64,000 nt of DNA, taken from Porticoccaceae bacterium (lineage in GTDB: Bacteria > Pseudomonadota > Gammaproteobacteria > Pseudomonadales > Porticoccaceae). A program made the position numbers and the translations under genes. Shown one piece after another: positions 9,492-20,149 of the stretch; the stretch's first letter is position 1, and the number at the start of each line of letters is the position of its first letter. The stretch is taken from NCBI GenBank assembly GCA_029252555.1, contig JAQXBF010000011.1:62001-126000 (forward strand), written 5' to 3'. The notes below the pieces were generated by a model. That model had not been told where the DNA came from. It made no database searches and saw nothing but the letters and a program-made list of their open reading frames with translations.

Positions 9492-10319
9492 TTATTGGGA
9501 TGCGCGATTGCGATACTTCTCTTTATTTTTGCGGCCCTGTTCGTAAAGTTTGGGGCGCAGACGGCGGCGCAATCCGGGGAATAAATAGCTCAAAGTCGTC
9601 ATTCTAGCGCCGAAACTGGGCATAGAAATCTCAGTCTCTTTGCCAGAGGCAATAGCCACAACTGCCTCAGCCACCTGTTCCGCCGAACTCATGGGTTGGG
9701 AGAAAACTATATCTTCAACCTGATCAATCTCATCCATAATAAAGCCGGTGTCAACAGGGCCAGGTGAGACTACACCTACGTTGATATTGGCCTCTTTAAG
9801 CTCGTCAGCCAACGCATAGGTGAAGGCGCGTAGGCCCGCTTTGGTGCCAGAATAGGTAGCGGCCCCCTGCAGTGGTGTGCGCCCTGCCAGAGAGCCAATA
9901 TTGACAATGGCTCCAGCCCCAGCCCGTCGCAAAAACGGAATCGCCGCACAGGACAGCACCATAGGTGCGCGCAAATTAATATCCACCATTGAGGCCACAT
10001 CATTGGGGTCAACCGACTCCAGATCGCCTCGAGAATGCATACCCGCATTATTAATCACCACATCAACCGAACCAAATTTGGCTTCAGCCTTTTTCAGGAG
10101 TTTAAGACATTCCTCAGTACTTGAAACATCCATTGCTACCGTCAGTACCTCACAACGATTGCCGCGCAACTCTTTGGCCATATTGTTTAGCCCGGTACGG
10201 CCTCGAGCCACTAACACTAACTTAGCATTCTGGCCAGCAAATGCCCGGGCGCAGGCAGCGCCAACGCCAGCCGAGGCTCCAGTTACAACAACGGTTTTTC
10301 CTGCAAAGCGACTGTTCAT
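9492..10319 (-). CDS. SDR family NAD(P)-dependent oxidoreductase
   Basis: Short-chain dehydrogenase/reductase of 275 aa. The cofactor loop TGASAGVGAACARAF is at residues 13-27, NNAGMHSRG is the structural NNAG motif, and the catalytic Ser and YSGTKAGLRAF (Tyr/Lys) follow near residue 155. A basic C-terminal tail (RRRLRPKLYEQGRKNKEKYRNR) is unusual in length for a soluble SDR and could serve membrane or nucleic-acid contact, but this is speculation. Substrate unknown. Confidence 0.88.
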   Translation of the reverse strand: MNSRFAGKTVVVTGASAGVGAACARAFAGQNAKLVLVARGRTGLNNMAKELRGNRCEVLTVAMDVSSTEECLKLLKKAEAKFGSVDVVINNAGMHSRGDLESVDPNDVASMVDINLRAPMVLSCAAIPFLRRAGAGAIVNIGSLAGRTPLQGAATYSGTKAGLRAFTYALADELKEANINVGVVSPGPVDTGFIMDEIDQVEDIVFSQPMSSAEQVAEAVVAIASGKETEISMPSFGARMTTLSYLFPGLRRRLRPKLYEQGRKNKEKYRNRASQ

Positions 10320-10347
10320 TTCAATACCTTTTTTTTATTATTAAGAA

Positions 10348-11250
10348 CTACAATAGATCGGCCAAAGCTTTTTCCAGCAGAGGATACTGGAAGTTAAATC
10401 CACTGTCTTGGATTTTCCGTGGAATAACCCTCTGCCCCTGCAATAACAGCTCCTCGCCCATCTGTCCAAATAGAATTTTTACCATGAAAGCAGGCATGGG
10501 GAAAATTGCTGGTCGATGCACTGCTGCACCTAGCAGCCTACTGAAAAGGGCATTGCGCAATGGGTTAGGTGCTGTGGCATTCACTGGCCCTGTCAGAGCA
10601 GTATTATTGACGCAGTGCAGAATCAAAGCGGCCATATCGTCGATATGAATCCAGGGCATCCATTGCTGGCCATCGCCAATGGCCCCCCCCAGTGCCAGCT
10701 TAAATGGCGGCAGCATCTTGGCCAGCGCGCCCTCTTCCCCCAGCACTATGCCAGTGCGCAAATAAATCACTCGCACCCCTAATAATTCAAATTGCGCAGC
10801 AGCCTGCTCCCAGTTTTTACACAGCTGGTGAGAAAAATTATCGACTGGTATGCCAGCCTCATCAATTGGCCTGTCCTTTCCATTGCCTGCTCCATAGAAA
10901 CCGATGGCAGAACCACTGACCAGCACTTCAGGCTTCTGCGCTCTGGCGGCAAAAAAACGGTGCAGAGCTTCTGTGGCGCCTATGCGGCTGATAGCAAATT
11001 TTTGCTTGCGAGCCTCTGTCCAGCGGCCTGCTGCCAGAGGCTCCCCTGCCAAATTGACAACAGCATTGATAACCAAGTCATCAGTTAGCACATCTAAGGT
11101 ATCTATCAACTTTGCGGTCTGGGGCAGGCGCAGAGCTGCTGCGGTGGTATCCCGAGTCAGAACAATAACTCGCCAACCCAACTCAGTCGCTTGAATACTC
11201 AGATGGCGGCCAATAAAGCCGCTGCCGCCGGTTATCAAAACAGTTTTCAT
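10348..11250 (-). CDS. yfcH: TIGR01777 family epimerase (YfcH-like)
   Basis: Extended-SDR NAD(P)-binding protein of 300 aa and of uncertain physiological reaction. The N-terminal Rossmann motif GGSGFIGRHL is at residues 8-17, followed by VNLAGEPLAAGRWTEARK, which is characteristic of this family, and by GSAIGFYG. The C-terminal DUF1731-like domain ends in QRVIPRKIQDSGFNFQYP. It lies 28 nt upstream of the SDR gene on the same strand, so the two are probably cotranscribed. RBS GAGAAGG. Confidence 0.88.
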   Translation of the reverse strand: MKTVLITGGSGFIGRHLSIQATELGWRVIVLTRDTTAAALRLPQTAKLIDTLDVLTDDLVINAVVNLAGEPLAAGRWTEARKQKFAISRIGATEALHRFFAARAQKPEVLVSGSAIGFYGAGNGKDRPIDEAGIPVDNFSHQLCKNWEQAAAQFELLGVRVIYLRTGIVLGEEGALAKMLPPFKLALGGAIGDGQQWMPWIHIDDMAALILHCVNNTALTGPVNATAPNPLRNALFSRLLGAAVHRPAIFPMPAFMVKILFGQMGEELLLQGQRVIPRKIQDSGFNFQYPLLEKALADLL

Positions 11251-11408
11251 AGACCTTCTCCCAATGGGTTTGCAACCGAAGTTTTATACGACCAAAAATC
11301 ATTATTGGCCACAATAATTATTTTGCTCCTGACTAACTGTATTGGTATTATAAGTAGCCTATATATTCACATCTTTTTCCCAAAAATCAAACACCATCGG
11401 GCATTAAT

Positions 11409-12512
11409 ATGAGTCTTGCTGATAAAGTATTGGCGGTAAACAACGATCTTCCTATTCGCACTGATGAACCTGTGCACAGCGGCAAAGTGCGCTGTGTTTA
11501 CTGGCTAACGGAAGCTGACAGTCGTCGGCTAATCTCGGAAAATAATTATGATGTGGCTCCTGGCGCGCCATTGGCGATTATGGTGATCAGTGACCGCATC
11601 TCAGCCTTTGAATGCATCTGGCACGGCGAAGGTGGCATGAATGGTATTCCCGGTAAAGGAGCTGCGCTAAACGCTATCTCCAACCAGTGGTTTAAACTAT
11701 TTCGCGAACAGGGTCTGGCCGATAGCCATATTCTGGATGTTCCCCACCCATTGGTGTGGATCGTACAAAAAGCTCGGCCCGTCATGATCGAAGCGATTTG
11801 TCGTCAATATATTACCGGCTCTATGTGGCGCTCCTATGCTAAGGGCGAGCGAGATTTTTGTGGCATTCAAATTGCCGAGGGTTTAGAGCGAGATCAAAAA
11901 CTACCCGAGCTTCTTATCACCCCTTCTACCAAAGGAATACTTACGGATATTCCCGGTGTACCAGAAGTAGATGATGTCAATGTTTCCCGATCAGATATCG
12001 AAAATAACTACCGGAGCTTTAAGTTCAACTCGTTGGAAGATATCGATGTCTACGAAAAATTACTTGGCGAAGGTTTTGATGTTATCAGCGATGAGTTAGC
12101 CAAGCTGGACCAGATATTTGTCGATACTAAGTTTGAGTTTGGCTATGTTACCGATCGCGCTGGCAGCGATAAGCTGATTTATATGGATGAAGTTGGGACT
12201 CCGGATTCATCGCGCATCTGGGATGGCCCTAGCTACAGAGATGGCAAGGTAGTGGAGAATTCTAAAGAGGGGTTCCGCCAGTTACTCCTCAGCCACTTCC
12301 CGGACCCGGATATTCTGCTGGATAAAAACCGTATGGAAGAGCGTCACGCTCTCGCGGCAGATAATGCCCTGCCAGAATCAGTGATGATGGCGGTATCGGA
12401 AACCTATGTCAGCATGGCAGAGAAAATCACCGGGCAACCTCTGGTCATCTCGGATAACCCCAAAGCGGAGATTATCCAGATTCTTAAAGAGCAATATGGG
12501 CTTATCGACTAA
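11409..12512 (+). CDS. purC: Phosphoribosylaminoimidazolesuccinocarboxamide synthase (long form)
   Basis: Joins CAIR and aspartate in de novo purine synthesis (SAICAR synthetase). At 367 aa it is the long form seen in some gammaproteobacteria, not the ~237-aa E. coli type. [11 protein letters not shown] is near the N terminus, the DRISAFE substrate motif is near residue 59, and DTKFEFGYV lies near residue 240. Its stop overlaps the convergent sdaA stop by a few bases. Confidence 0.93.
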   Translation: MSLADKVLAVNNDLPIRTDEPVHSGKVRCVYWLTEADSRRLISENNYDVAPGAPLAIMVISDRISAFECIWHGEGGMNGIPGKGAALNAISNQWFKLFREQGLADSHILDVPHPLVWIVQKARPVMIEAICRQYITGSMWRSYAKGERDFCGIQIAEGLERDQKLPELLITPSTKGILTDIPGVPEVDDVNVSRSDIENNYRSFKFNSLEDIDVYEKLLGEGFDVISDELAKLDQIFVDTKFEFGYVTDRAGSDKLIYMDEVGTPDSSRIWDGPSYRDGKVVENSKEGFRQLLLSHFPDPDILLDKNRMEERHALAADNALPESVMMAVSETYVSMAEKITGQPLVISDNPKAEIIQILKEQYGLID

Positions 12513-13909
12513 CATTCAATGATGTTGACTGGCACCTCCAGAACATGGGTCGCCAGGCCACCTCTCGATGTTTCTTTATAGCGCTTATGCATATCTTCAC
12601 CGGTCTTGCGCATGGTGCGAATAACTTTGTCCAGAGATACAAAGTGAGAGCCATCTCCACGCAAGGCCAAACGCGCGGCGTGAATGGCTTTCACTGACGC
12701 CATAGCATTGCGCTCAATACAGGGCACCTGAACCAGGCCACCCACAGGGTCGCAGGTCAACCCAAGGTTATGCTCCATACCAATCTCAGCCGCATTTTCC
12801 ACCTGAGCCGGGTTACCTCCCAGCACCTCGGCCAGCGCGCCAGCCGCCATAGAACAGGCAGAACCCACCTCCCCCTGACAGCCCACTTCAGCGCCACTGA
12901 TCGAGGCATTCTTTTTATACAGAATACCAATGGCCGCTGCCGTTAACAGAAACCGCACTACCATTTCATCAGAAGCATTGGGTACAAATCGCGTGTAATA
13001 GTGCAACACTGCCGGAATAATGCCCGCCGCACCATTGGTGGGGGCTGTAACTACGCGGCCACCGGCGGCATTTTCTTCATTCACTGCCAGGGCATAGAGT
13101 GTCACCCAGTCCAATACAGACAGCGGGTCAGAAATAGCTGCCTCAGGGCGATGCAACAACTTTTGATGCAACTCCCGTGCGCGGCGAGGAACATCAAGGC
13201 CACCGGGCAATATGCCAACGTTGGCTATGCCGTTGCCAACGCAGGACTGCATCACTGACCAAATATCCATAAGCCCTTTTCTAGTCTCTTTCTCAGAGCG
13301 CCAGGCACTCTCATTCTCCAGCATCAAATCAGAGATACTAAGGCAATGTTTCTCGCAGTGCTGTAACAGTTCGTTTGCAGAATCAAAGGGGTAAGCAAGC
13401 TGCCGATTGTCTTCCAAGATACAGTCGGCATCCGTGGCATTGTCATCAACCACAAAGCCCCCACCCACAGAGAAAAAAGTGCGCTTACTCAACTTAGAGC
13501 CAGCCACATCGAAAGCCGTAAAAATCATGCCATTAGGATGAAAAGGAAGGGCCCTGCGACGATGCAATGTAAAATCTGCATCGTGGTCGTAATCAATACT
13601 ATGTTCACCTAGTAGGCAGAGGCGGCCATTGTCACGAATAGCCGCAACCCGCCCGGCAATAGTGGGGACATCGACCTGATCCGGAAGCTCACCCTCAAGC
13701 CCTAACAAAACCGCTTTAGGGGTGCCATGACCCTTCCCCGTGGCCCCCAGCGAACCAAACATCTCAGCAGTTACCCGCCTAACAGCCTCTAAATGCCCAC
13801 CTGCCTTGAGCCCCTGCACAAATTGGTTGCCTGCCAGCATGGGCCCCACCGTATGTGAACTTGAGGGGCCAATACCCACCTTAAATAAATCAAACGCACT
13901 GATCGCCAT
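12509..13909 (-). CDS. sdaA: L-serine ammonia-lyase, iron-sulfur dependent, single chain
   Basis: Deaminates L-serine to pyruvate and ammonia using a [4Fe-4S] cluster. It is 466 aa, the full single-chain length with an N-terminal beta domain ([12 protein letters not shown] near residue 17) and a C-terminal alpha domain. Cluster cysteines are visible in [14 protein letters not shown] and [12 protein letters not shown]. It converges with purC with a four-base overlap of the coding ends. Confidence 0.94.
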   Translation of the reverse strand: MAISAFDLFKVGIGPSSSHTVGPMLAGNQFVQGLKAGGHLEAVRRVTAEMFGSLGATGKGHGTPKAVLLGLEGELPDQVDVPTIAGRVAAIRDNGRLCLLGEHSIDYDHDADFTLHRRRALPFHPNGMIFTAFDVAGSKLSKRTFFSVGGGFVVDDNATDADCILEDNRQLAYPFDSANELLQHCEKHCLSISDLMLENESAWRSEKETRKGLMDIWSVMQSCVGNGIANVGILPGGLDVPRRARELHQKLLHRPEAAISDPLSVLDWVTLYALAVNEENAAGGRVVTAPTNGAAGIIPAVLHYYTRFVPNASDEMVVRFLLTAAAIGILYKKNASISGAEVGCQGEVGSACSMAAGALAEVLGGNPAQVENAAEIGMEHNLGLTCDPVGGLVQVPCIERNAMASVKAIHAARLALRGDGSHFVSLDKVIRTMRKTGEDMHKRYKETSRGGLATHVLEVPVNIIEC

Positions 13910-14160
13910 GCTTCAACACTCTGCAACAATATGTCTTGGCTCCAAAGACTATTTAATGGGGCCCGTAACATTTAAAAATAGACCATAGATTTCAGTTTAG
14001 CGACATCTAACGCCATTCAAGTGGAGATGGTAAGTCGTAGTTATAACTGCCGTTATAACAAAACCGACCAAGGCATGGCTGTGCTCGCCAAAGCGCATAA
14101 AAAATGACCTCAGCTATTACATTTACTGGGTGTTTGGGTTAGAGTCCGGTTTTACCAAAA
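13910..14160. other. Intergenic region upstream of sdaA and the 14.2-kb gene
   Basis: This 250-nt stretch between divergent genes must hold both promoters, but no strong -10/-35 pair, tRNA, hairpin with T-run or known operator was recognised in it. Confidence 0.3.
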
Positions 14161-14178
14161 TTGATGTGGCAGCCATTA

Positions 14179-14655
14179 ATGACCGAGAAACAAAGTATCA
14201 ATATCGACGCACGCAAACTGTTTAATCTAGGCGCCAATTTATTGGTTGCTGCCTTTGTTAAACAGAAACCAGAAGACGCTAAAAAACTGTTTAAAGACCT
14301 TAAACAGGGAATCAAAGTCAACTCAGGGCAGCTGACTTCTGAAACTACCGGTGCAATTATTCCTATCAAGTTAGAACTGGAACGCAGCGAATATCGCGGT
14401 CAGTTTAACTTTCCTAATTTTAATATTTACGTTAAAGCTCTGCTGCAAAAATTTGAGACTGAATCACGCAAAGACAAAGAGCTGAAAGAACTGCGTACAT
14501 TAACCAACGAGGCCAATGGTGGCATCCTGTTTAATCTTCCCAGCGGCGTACAAATCGGCGATGACATCAATGTGTTAATGATGTCGGTAGAGCCCCTTGA
14601 CGACTGTTTGGTGGTGCGTCTGATGTTTATGGATCCCGATCAGTTTAAGTCTTAA
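14179..14655 (+). CDS. Conserved-looking hypothetical protein
   Basis: I do not recognise this family. From MTEKQSINIDARK the product is 158 aa; the track starts at TTG six codons earlier and an ATG five codons earlier is also possible, and none has a clear ribosome binding site. It is lysine-rich, soluble in appearance, with alternating acidic and basic residues and a C-terminal half ending in MSVEPLDDCLVVRLMFMDPDQ. No signal peptide or membrane segment is visible. It lies 25 nt before an orphan LuxR-type regulator on the same strand, so the two may share a transcript. Confidence 0.6.
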   Translation: MTEKQSINIDARKLFNLGANLLVAAFVKQKPEDAKKLFKDLKQGIKVNSGQLTSETTGAIIPIKLELERSEYRGQFNFPNFNIYVKALLQKFETESRKDKELKELRTLTNEANGGILFNLPSGVQIGDDINVLMMSVEPLDDCLVVRLMFMDPDQFKS

Positions 14656-14680
14656 TTAACAGCCCTAGAAAGGCCAAATA

Positions 14681-15511
14681 ATGAGCAATCAGCTACTGGA
14701 GTTCAGCGATAAGCTTGCGGCGATCATGCCGGAGATCGGCAGCGATAGGCTGCCCTCTCTGCTGCTGAGCATGCTGAATGGGCTGGTACCCTTCGATAAC
14801 GCGCTTATTATTCATTATTTTCAAGGTGAGGCTCCAAAGGTTCACTTCAATGATATCCCTCCCCTGGAGCGCAAAACACAGATTGAGCTATTTGTTAACA
14901 GCGCGTTTCTGCTAGATCCTTTTTACCGAGCCGCTGTCGACAACAAGCAATATGGCTTGCATCGGCTGAGTGATTTGGCTCCTGAGGGGTTTGAAAAAAC
15001 TGAGTACTATCGCAGCTATTTTAAGCATACTGAAATCAAGGATGAGGTCGGCTATATTATTCCTCTTTCCAGCGACCAGTTTCTCAATGTTTCTCTCAGC
15101 CGACTCTCATTTGCCCAGCGTTTTAATCGCACGCAAATAGCTATTCTGTCTGATATTACAGCGGTGGTAGAGGCTATTTGTAAGGCTCAGTGGGGCAATG
15201 AAGTCAGGTCATCTAATACTGCGCCAGACAACCAATTGCCGGGCCAGCTCGATAGTGCTCTGAAACATTTCGGCACCGCTTATTTGACCGATCGTGAATC
15301 TCAGGTGGTGCAGCTTTTTCTGCATGGTCACTCGACCAAATCTATCGCTGAACGTTTGGGTATCTCTCCGGAGACAGTCAAACTACATCGCAAGAATAGC
15401 TATGCCAAGCTGGATGTGTCTTCCCAGGCGGAGTTGTTTTATTTGTTTATTGATTCGCTGGCTAGTTTGACTAGTTATTCTGGTGGTGACCCTTTGGTTG
15501 GGTATTTGTAG
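14681..15511 (+). CDS. LuxR-type helix-turn-helix transcriptional regulator
   Basis: DNA-binding regulator of 276 aa. The C-terminal LuxR/GerE domain (about residues 200-262) has LTDRESQVVQLFLHGHSTKS and IAERLGISPETVKLHRKN, a complete four-helix HTH. The N-terminal ~180 residues look like a GAF/PAS-type sensing fold with no matching autoinducer-binding signature, and no luxI is nearby. Targets and ligand are unknown. RBS AGAAAGG. Confidence 0.88.
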   Translation: MSNQLLEFSDKLAAIMPEIGSDRLPSLLLSMLNGLVPFDNALIIHYFQGEAPKVHFNDIPPLERKTQIELFVNSAFLLDPFYRAAVDNKQYGLHRLSDLAPEGFEKTEYYRSYFKHTEIKDEVGYIIPLSSDQFLNVSLSRLSFAQRFNRTQIAILSDITAVVEAICKAQWGNEVRSSNTAPDNQLPGQLDSALKHFGTAYLTDRESQVVQLFLHGHSTKSIAERLGISPETVKLHRKNSYAKLDVSSQAELFYLFIDSLASLTSYSGGDPLVGYL

Positions 15512-15640
15512 ACTACTATCTTGTTTTGGGTTCATTTGGGTTAATTACTTCGCGGAGAGCCTCTTTACCCCCCTGTGAGACCGGCCCCACGGGTTCAGTG
15601 ATCTCAAGGGCAAATCTAGGCAAAATACAGAAACAGCAAA

Positions 15641-15668
15641 GAGATGCTTCGCTACGCCCAGGATGGCA
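15641..15668 (-). repeat. Copy of dispersed intergenic repeat
   Basis: Read on the minus strand this is TGCCATCCTGGGCGTAGCG plus AAGCATCTC. It closely matches GCCATCCTGGGCACAGCG plus AAGGATTT at 24.65 kb, and more loosely the copies at 45.4 and 54.4 kb. It sits in the 15512-15688 gap between convergent genes. Confidence 0.6.
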
Positions 15669-15688
15669 ATAAGGGGGATAAGAAGTCG

Positions 15689-18256
15689 CTAGGAAAACAC
15701 CAAGTCATCACCTTTCAAGTCACCAGAAATCGTATCCCCCGGCGCATATTTACCCGCCAAAATACTCTCGGCCAATGGATTCTCAATCAACTGCTGAATA
15801 GTACGCTTAAGAGGCCGCGCCCCGTACACGGGATCAAAACCAACGTCCAACAACTTACCTAACACAGCATCTGTCAATGTCAGATTAAGGTCATGGTCAG
15901 CCAGCCGCTGGTTAAGGAGCTCAATCTGGATGTCGGCAATACCACGCAACTCATCCTCAGCCAATGGGTGGAACACCACAGTCTCATCAACACGGTTAAT
16001 AAATTCAGGCCGGAAATGAGCCCCCACAACATCCATCACTGCCGACTTCATAGTCTCATAATTCTCCTCACCAGCCAGCAGCTGAATCACATCAGAGCCT
16101 AGGTTAGAAGTCATCACAATCACAGTGTTTTTAAAATCAACCGTGCGCCCCTGACCATCAGTAAGGCGGCCATCATCCAACACCTGTAGTAGAATATTGA
16201 ATACATCGGGGTGAGCTTTCTCCACCTCATCCAAAAGTAACACAGAATAGGGGCGGCGGCGCACAGCCTCAGTAATATAACCGCCCTCTTCAAAGCCCAC
16301 ATAGCCTGGTGGAGCACCAATTAACCTTGCCACAGAATGTTTTTCCATAAACTCCGACATATCAATGCGCACCATTGCATCTTCACTGTCGAACAAAAAT
16401 TCCGCCAACGATTTACATAATTCAGTTTTACCGACACCAGTGGGCCCCAAAAACAGGAACGAACCATTGGGGCGATTCGGGTCAGCCAGTCCAGCTCGAG
16501 AACGACGCACTGCATTAGAGACTGCAACCACCGCCTCATTTTGTCCCATCACACGGCCGTGGAGAGATTCCTCCATGCGCAGTAACTTATCACGCTCACC
16601 CTCCAACATCTTAGACACTGGAATACCAGTCCATTTAGACACAACCTCAGCAATCTCCTCCTCCGTGACCTTATTGCGTAATAGCTGTTTTTCAACCTGC
16701 TCCTCAGCACCAGCACTAGCCATCTGCTTCTCCAATTCAGGAATAATACTGTATTGAATCTGAGCCATTTGCTCCAAATTACCGGCTCGGTGAGCGGCTT
16801 CCAAATTAACCTTGGCCTGCTCAAGCTCAGCCTTAATATGCGTAGTGCCTTGCATAGAAGCTTTTTCGGCCTTCCATATTTCCTCTAAATCGGCATATTC
16901 CTTTTCTAACTCACCAATATCATCTTCAAGTTTTTTCTGGCGTTTTTTAGCCGCTGCATCGCTGTCCTTTTTGACCGCCTCACGCTCAATTTTTAACTGA
17001 ATCAAACGGCGCTCAAGACGATCTAACTCCTCTGGCTTTGAATCAATCTCCATACGGATACGACTGCCCGCCTCGTCAATCAGGTCAATGGCCTTGTCCG
17101 GAAGCTGCCGGTCAGTGATATAGCGCTGAGATAATTTTGCCGCGGAGACAATTGCGCTATCAGTAATTTCAACACCATGATGCACCTCATAGCGCTCTTT
17201 AAGGCCACGCAAAATAGCAATGGTGTCCTCCTCATTGGGCTCTTCCACCAATACCTTTTGAAAGCGCCGCTCCAGTGCCGCATCTTTTTCAATATTCTGG
17301 CGATACTCATCCAGTGTTGTGGCACCCACACAGTGAAGCTCACCGCGAGCCAGAGCAGGCTTTAGCATATTGCCCGCATCCATCGAGCCCTCAGCTTTAC
17401 CTGCGCCTACCATGGTGTGAATCTCATCAATAAATAAAATAATCTGCCCTTCCTGCTTGGATAGGTCTTTGAGCACTGCCTTTAGACGCTCCTCAAAATC
17501 ACCACGGAATTTTGCACCGGCGAGCAGTGCGCCCAAATCGAGAGTCAGAACACGTTTATTCTTTAAACCTTCCGGCACCTCACCATTGATAATACGTTGG
17601 GCTAACCCCTCAACAATGGCAGTCTTACCTACCCCTGGCTCACCAATTAACACGGGGTTATTTTTAGTGCGCCGCTGCAACACCTGAATAGTGCGACGAA
17701 TCTCATCATCGCGACCAATCACCGGATCTAGTTTGCCCTGCTCAGCGCGCTCAGTCAGATCAATTGTGTACTTATCCAGTGCCTCTCGCTGTCCTTCCGC
17801 ATCGGCATCAGTCACCGCTTCACCGCCGCGTACCGCTTCAATTGCTGCCTTGGCTTTATTGGTATCACCAAACTTGGATAGGGTTTTACCCAATACACCA
17901 CTATCTTCCAGCGCAGCCCAGAGCACCATTTCACTGGAAATAAACTGATCGCCCTTTTGCTGAGCCGCACGATCGGCCATATTCATCAGCCGGCCCAAAT
18001 CTTGCGATAGATTGGCATCACCAGTGGGGGTCGTCACCTTGGCTAACTTATCAAGCTGTGTATTTAAGGCCTCTTGCAGGCTGTTGGCATCGTAGCCAGC
18101 GCGGTTGAGGATGGGCCGCACGGAGCCACCCTGCTGATTGAGCAGAGCCAATAGCAGATGTGCTGGTTCAATTGCAGAATGATCATTGCCCACAGCAATT
18201 GACTGGGCTTCGGCCAGCGCGTTTTGTAGCTGATTGGTTAATTTATCAATTCGCAT
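15689..18256 (-). CDS. clpB: ATP-dependent disaggregase ClpB
   Basis: Hsp100 AAA+ chaperone that, with DnaK, extracts and refolds aggregated proteins. It is 855 aa, the full family length. The Clp N domain covers residues 1-145, Walker A1 is GEPGVGKT near residue 206, the long middle coiled coil is around 400-525, and Walker A2 is [10 protein letters not shown] near residue 605. The [13 protein letters not shown] Walker B2 and the C-terminal [17 protein letters not shown] are intact. A heat-shock-type promoter precedes it. Confidence 0.97.
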   Translation of the reverse strand: MRIDKLTNQLQNALAEAQSIAVGNDHSAIEPAHLLLALLNQQGGSVRPILNRAGYDANSLQEALNTQLDKLAKVTTPTGDANLSQDLGRLMNMADRAAQQKGDQFISSEMVLWAALEDSGVLGKTLSKFGDTNKAKAAIEAVRGGEAVTDADAEGQREALDKYTIDLTERAEQGKLDPVIGRDDEIRRTIQVLQRRTKNNPVLIGEPGVGKTAIVEGLAQRIINGEVPEGLKNKRVLTLDLGALLAGAKFRGDFEERLKAVLKDLSKQEGQIILFIDEIHTMVGAGKAEGSMDAGNMLKPALARGELHCVGATTLDEYRQNIEKDAALERRFQKVLVEEPNEEDTIAILRGLKERYEVHHGVEITDSAIVSAAKLSQRYITDRQLPDKAIDLIDEAGSRIRMEIDSKPEELDRLERRLIQLKIEREAVKKDSDAAAKKRQKKLEDDIGELEKEYADLEEIWKAEKASMQGTTHIKAELEQAKVNLEAAHRAGNLEQMAQIQYSIIPELEKQMASAGAEEQVEKQLLRNKVTEEEIAEVVSKWTGIPVSKMLEGERDKLLRMEESLHGRVMGQNEAVVAVSNAVRRSRAGLADPNRPNGSFLFLGPTGVGKTELCKSLAEFLFDSEDAMVRIDMSEFMEKHSVARLIGAPPGYVGFEEGGYITEAVRRRPYSVLLLDEVEKAHPDVFNILLQVLDDGRLTDGQGRTVDFKNTVIVMTSNLGSDVIQLLAGEENYETMKSAVMDVVGAHFRPEFINRVDETVVFHPLAEDELRGIADIQIELLNQRLADHDLNLTLTDAVLGKLLDVGFDPVYGARPLKRTIQQLIENPLAESILAGKYAPGDTISGDLKGDDLVFS

Positions 18257-18295
18257 AACAGTTCCCGAAAAAGTATTTTTGTTGCCTACTATATT

Positions 18296-18324
18296 ATTTG
18301 GGGATGGCTGCGGGACTTTTCAAT
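18296..18324 (-). promoter_or_regulatory. Candidate sigma-32 promoter of clpB
   Basis: On the minus strand ATTGAAA is followed after 14 nt by CCCCAAAT, close to the heat-shock consensus CTTGAAA-N13/14-CCCATNT. It lies 40 nt upstream of the clpB start codon, a suitable distance. It was read by eye, not scored. Confidence 0.6.
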
Positions 18325-18360
18325 AGAGAATAAAACTGAATTGATCAAAATCAATGGGCA

Positions 18361-18397
18361 TAAAAAAACCCCGCTACCTAGAAAAGAGCGGGGTTTT
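18361..18397 (-). terminator. Rho-independent terminator of the pnt operon
   Basis: A perfect 11-bp stem (AAAACCCCGCT / AGCGGGGTTTT) with an 11-nt loop is followed by a T-run on the minus strand. It lies 19 nt after the pntB stop and before clpB, so it separates the two transcripts. Confidence 0.9.
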
Positions 18398-18415
18398 ATC
18401 CAGCGCTTGCAATAA

Positions 18416-19861
18416 TTAGGCTTGGTTAAGCGCCGTGGTCATTTCAATCACCGCTTTTTTGCCATCGCCATAGACCATCAGGGTATGGTCCATCGCAAAC
18501 AGAGGATTGGGCAGTCCCGCAAAGCCGGGGCTGAGCGACCGTTTAATAACCACCACATTTTTGGCTTTATCCACATTGAGAATAGGCATGCCATAAATCG
18601 GGCTACCCTCTGACTCTCTGGCCATCGGGTTGGTCACATCGTTGGCACCGATAATAATCACTACATCAGTATCTTCGAAAGTAGGATTAATTCTGTCCAT
18701 CTCTACCAGCTTGTCGTAGGGCACTTCTGCCTCAGCCAAAAGCACATTCATATGACCGGGCATGCGCCCTGCCACAGGGTGGATACCATATTCAACTTCA
18801 GCTCCCTTGGCTTCCATTGCATCAGCTAACTCGCGCACTGCATGCTGAGCCTGAGCCATAGCCATACCATAGCCGGGAACAATCACCACGCGCTCAGCCA
18901 TCTCCAGCATCAGCGCCACTTCATCGGGCTGAGCACTGGTGACCTTACCGGCATAGATTTGTTCGGCATCCACCACATCACCACCGGCGGCCATTTTGCC
19001 AAACAGCACATTGGCCAGAGAACGGTTCATCGCCACACACATAATTTGTGTCAGAATTAAGCCAGAGGTACCCACTAAAGAGCCGGCCACGATCAATACG
19101 GTGTTGCCGAGGATAAACCCAGCAAGCGCCGCTGCAATACCGGAGTAAGAGTTAAGCAGCGCAATCACCACGGGCATATCTGCACCGCCAATGGGCATCA
19201 CCAGGAACAGACCCAATAGCAGTGCCAGGCAGACAATGCTAACCATGGCAACGGTATTGCCAGGGTTGAGCACTAACGCAATAACGGCAACCGTAGCCGC
19301 TAATAGCAGAATGCCATTACCAATGGGGCCACCGGGCAAGCCGTAGCTTTTCTTCATGAGCTCTTGCAGCTTGGTAAAGGCGACAAAACTACCAGTGAGA
19401 GTCACTGCACCAATCAGGACCGTGAGGCCGATTGACACCAATGCAATAGTGCCCTCGGCACCCTGCCCAAAGGCACTGGCACTGGTAACCACCGGAGTAA
19501 GCAGTTCGTCAAAGGACGAAGGTGCCGAGCCGAGATTGTCATAGTATTCAGCAAGCGCAATGGTAAGGGACGCACCACCACCAAAGCCATTTAACAGCGC
19601 AACCATTTGCGGCATAGAGGTCATCTGAATCTTCAGTGCCATCGTGGCACCAATAATGCCACCCACCAGAACACCGGCAATAATATAGTTGAAGTTGACG
19701 ATGCTACTGTCGAGTAAGGTAATCACTACCGCAATCAACATGCCCAGCGCCGACAATGTATTGCCCCGCACTGCAGTCTTGGGTTTGGTCAGACCTTTAA
19801 TGCCGAGAATAAACAAAATACCAGCAACCAAATAAACGAAATTAACAATGGAAGGACTCAT
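18416..19861 (-). CDS. pntB: NAD(P) transhydrogenase subunit beta
   Basis: Membrane subunit and NADP(H)-binding domain III of the proton-pumping transhydrogenase, which makes NADPH from NADH using proton-motive force. It is 481 aa with about nine helices in the first 280 residues and a soluble C-terminal Rossmann-like domain containing VPGYGMAMAQAQHAVRELA and GANDVTNP. It starts 3 nt after pntAB, in the order pntAA-pntAB-pntB. Confidence 0.96.
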   Translation of the reverse strand: MSPSIVNFVYLVAGILFILGIKGLTKPKTAVRGNTLSALGMLIAVVITLLDSSIVNFNYIIAGVLVGGIIGATMALKIQMTSMPQMVALLNGFGGGASLTIALAEYYDNLGSAPSSFDELLTPVVTSASAFGQGAEGTIALVSIGLTVLIGAVTLTGSFVAFTKLQELMKKSYGLPGGPIGNGILLLAATVAVIALVLNPGNTVAMVSIVCLALLLGLFLVMPIGGADMPVVIALLNSYSGIAAALAGFILGNTVLIVAGSLVGTSGLILTQIMCVAMNRSLANVLFGKMAAGGDVVDAEQIYAGKVTSAQPDEVALMLEMAERVVIVPGYGMAMAQAQHAVRELADAMEAKGAEVEYGIHPVAGRMPGHMNVLLAEAEVPYDKLVEMDRINPTFEDTDVVIIIGANDVTNPMARESEGSPIYGMPILNVDKAKNVVVIKRSLSPGFAGLPNPLFAMDHTLMVYGDGKKAVIEMTTALNQA

Positions 19862-19864
19862 CGC

Positions 19865-20146
19865 TTACTTCCTCTTAAACATGGCAAGCATGCGATTAGT
19901 AACAAGATAACCACCAACCACATTGATGGTCGCCAAGGTTACGGCGATAAAACCGAGGCCATTGACCAGAACAGGCGAACTGTCGGACCCTGCGGCTAAC
20001 AGCGCGCCTACCAGCGTAATGCCAGAGACAGCGTTGGTGCCGGACATCAATGGCGTATGCAATGTAGGTGGCACCTTGGTGATCAGCTCAACACCGAGAA
20101 ATAACGACAGCACAAACAGCGCCAATAATAGAATTAAAATTTCCAT
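19865..20146 (-). CDS. pntAB: NAD(P) transhydrogenase subunit alpha, membrane part
   Basis: 93-aa membrane component corresponding to the C-terminal helices of E. coli PntA. It has three hydrophobic helices with LSLFLGVELITKVPPTLHTP and ALLAAGSDSSP between them. The separate gene shows that the alpha subunit is split, as in Rhodospirillum and many other bacteria. It sits 3 nt from each neighbour, so the three genes are tightly coupled. Confidence 0.93.
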   Translation of the reverse strand: MEILILLLALFVLSLFLGVELITKVPPTLHTPLMSGTNAVSGITLVGALLAAGSDSSPVLVNGLGFIAVTLATINVVGGYLVTNRMLAMFKRK

Positions 20147-20149
20147 GGT

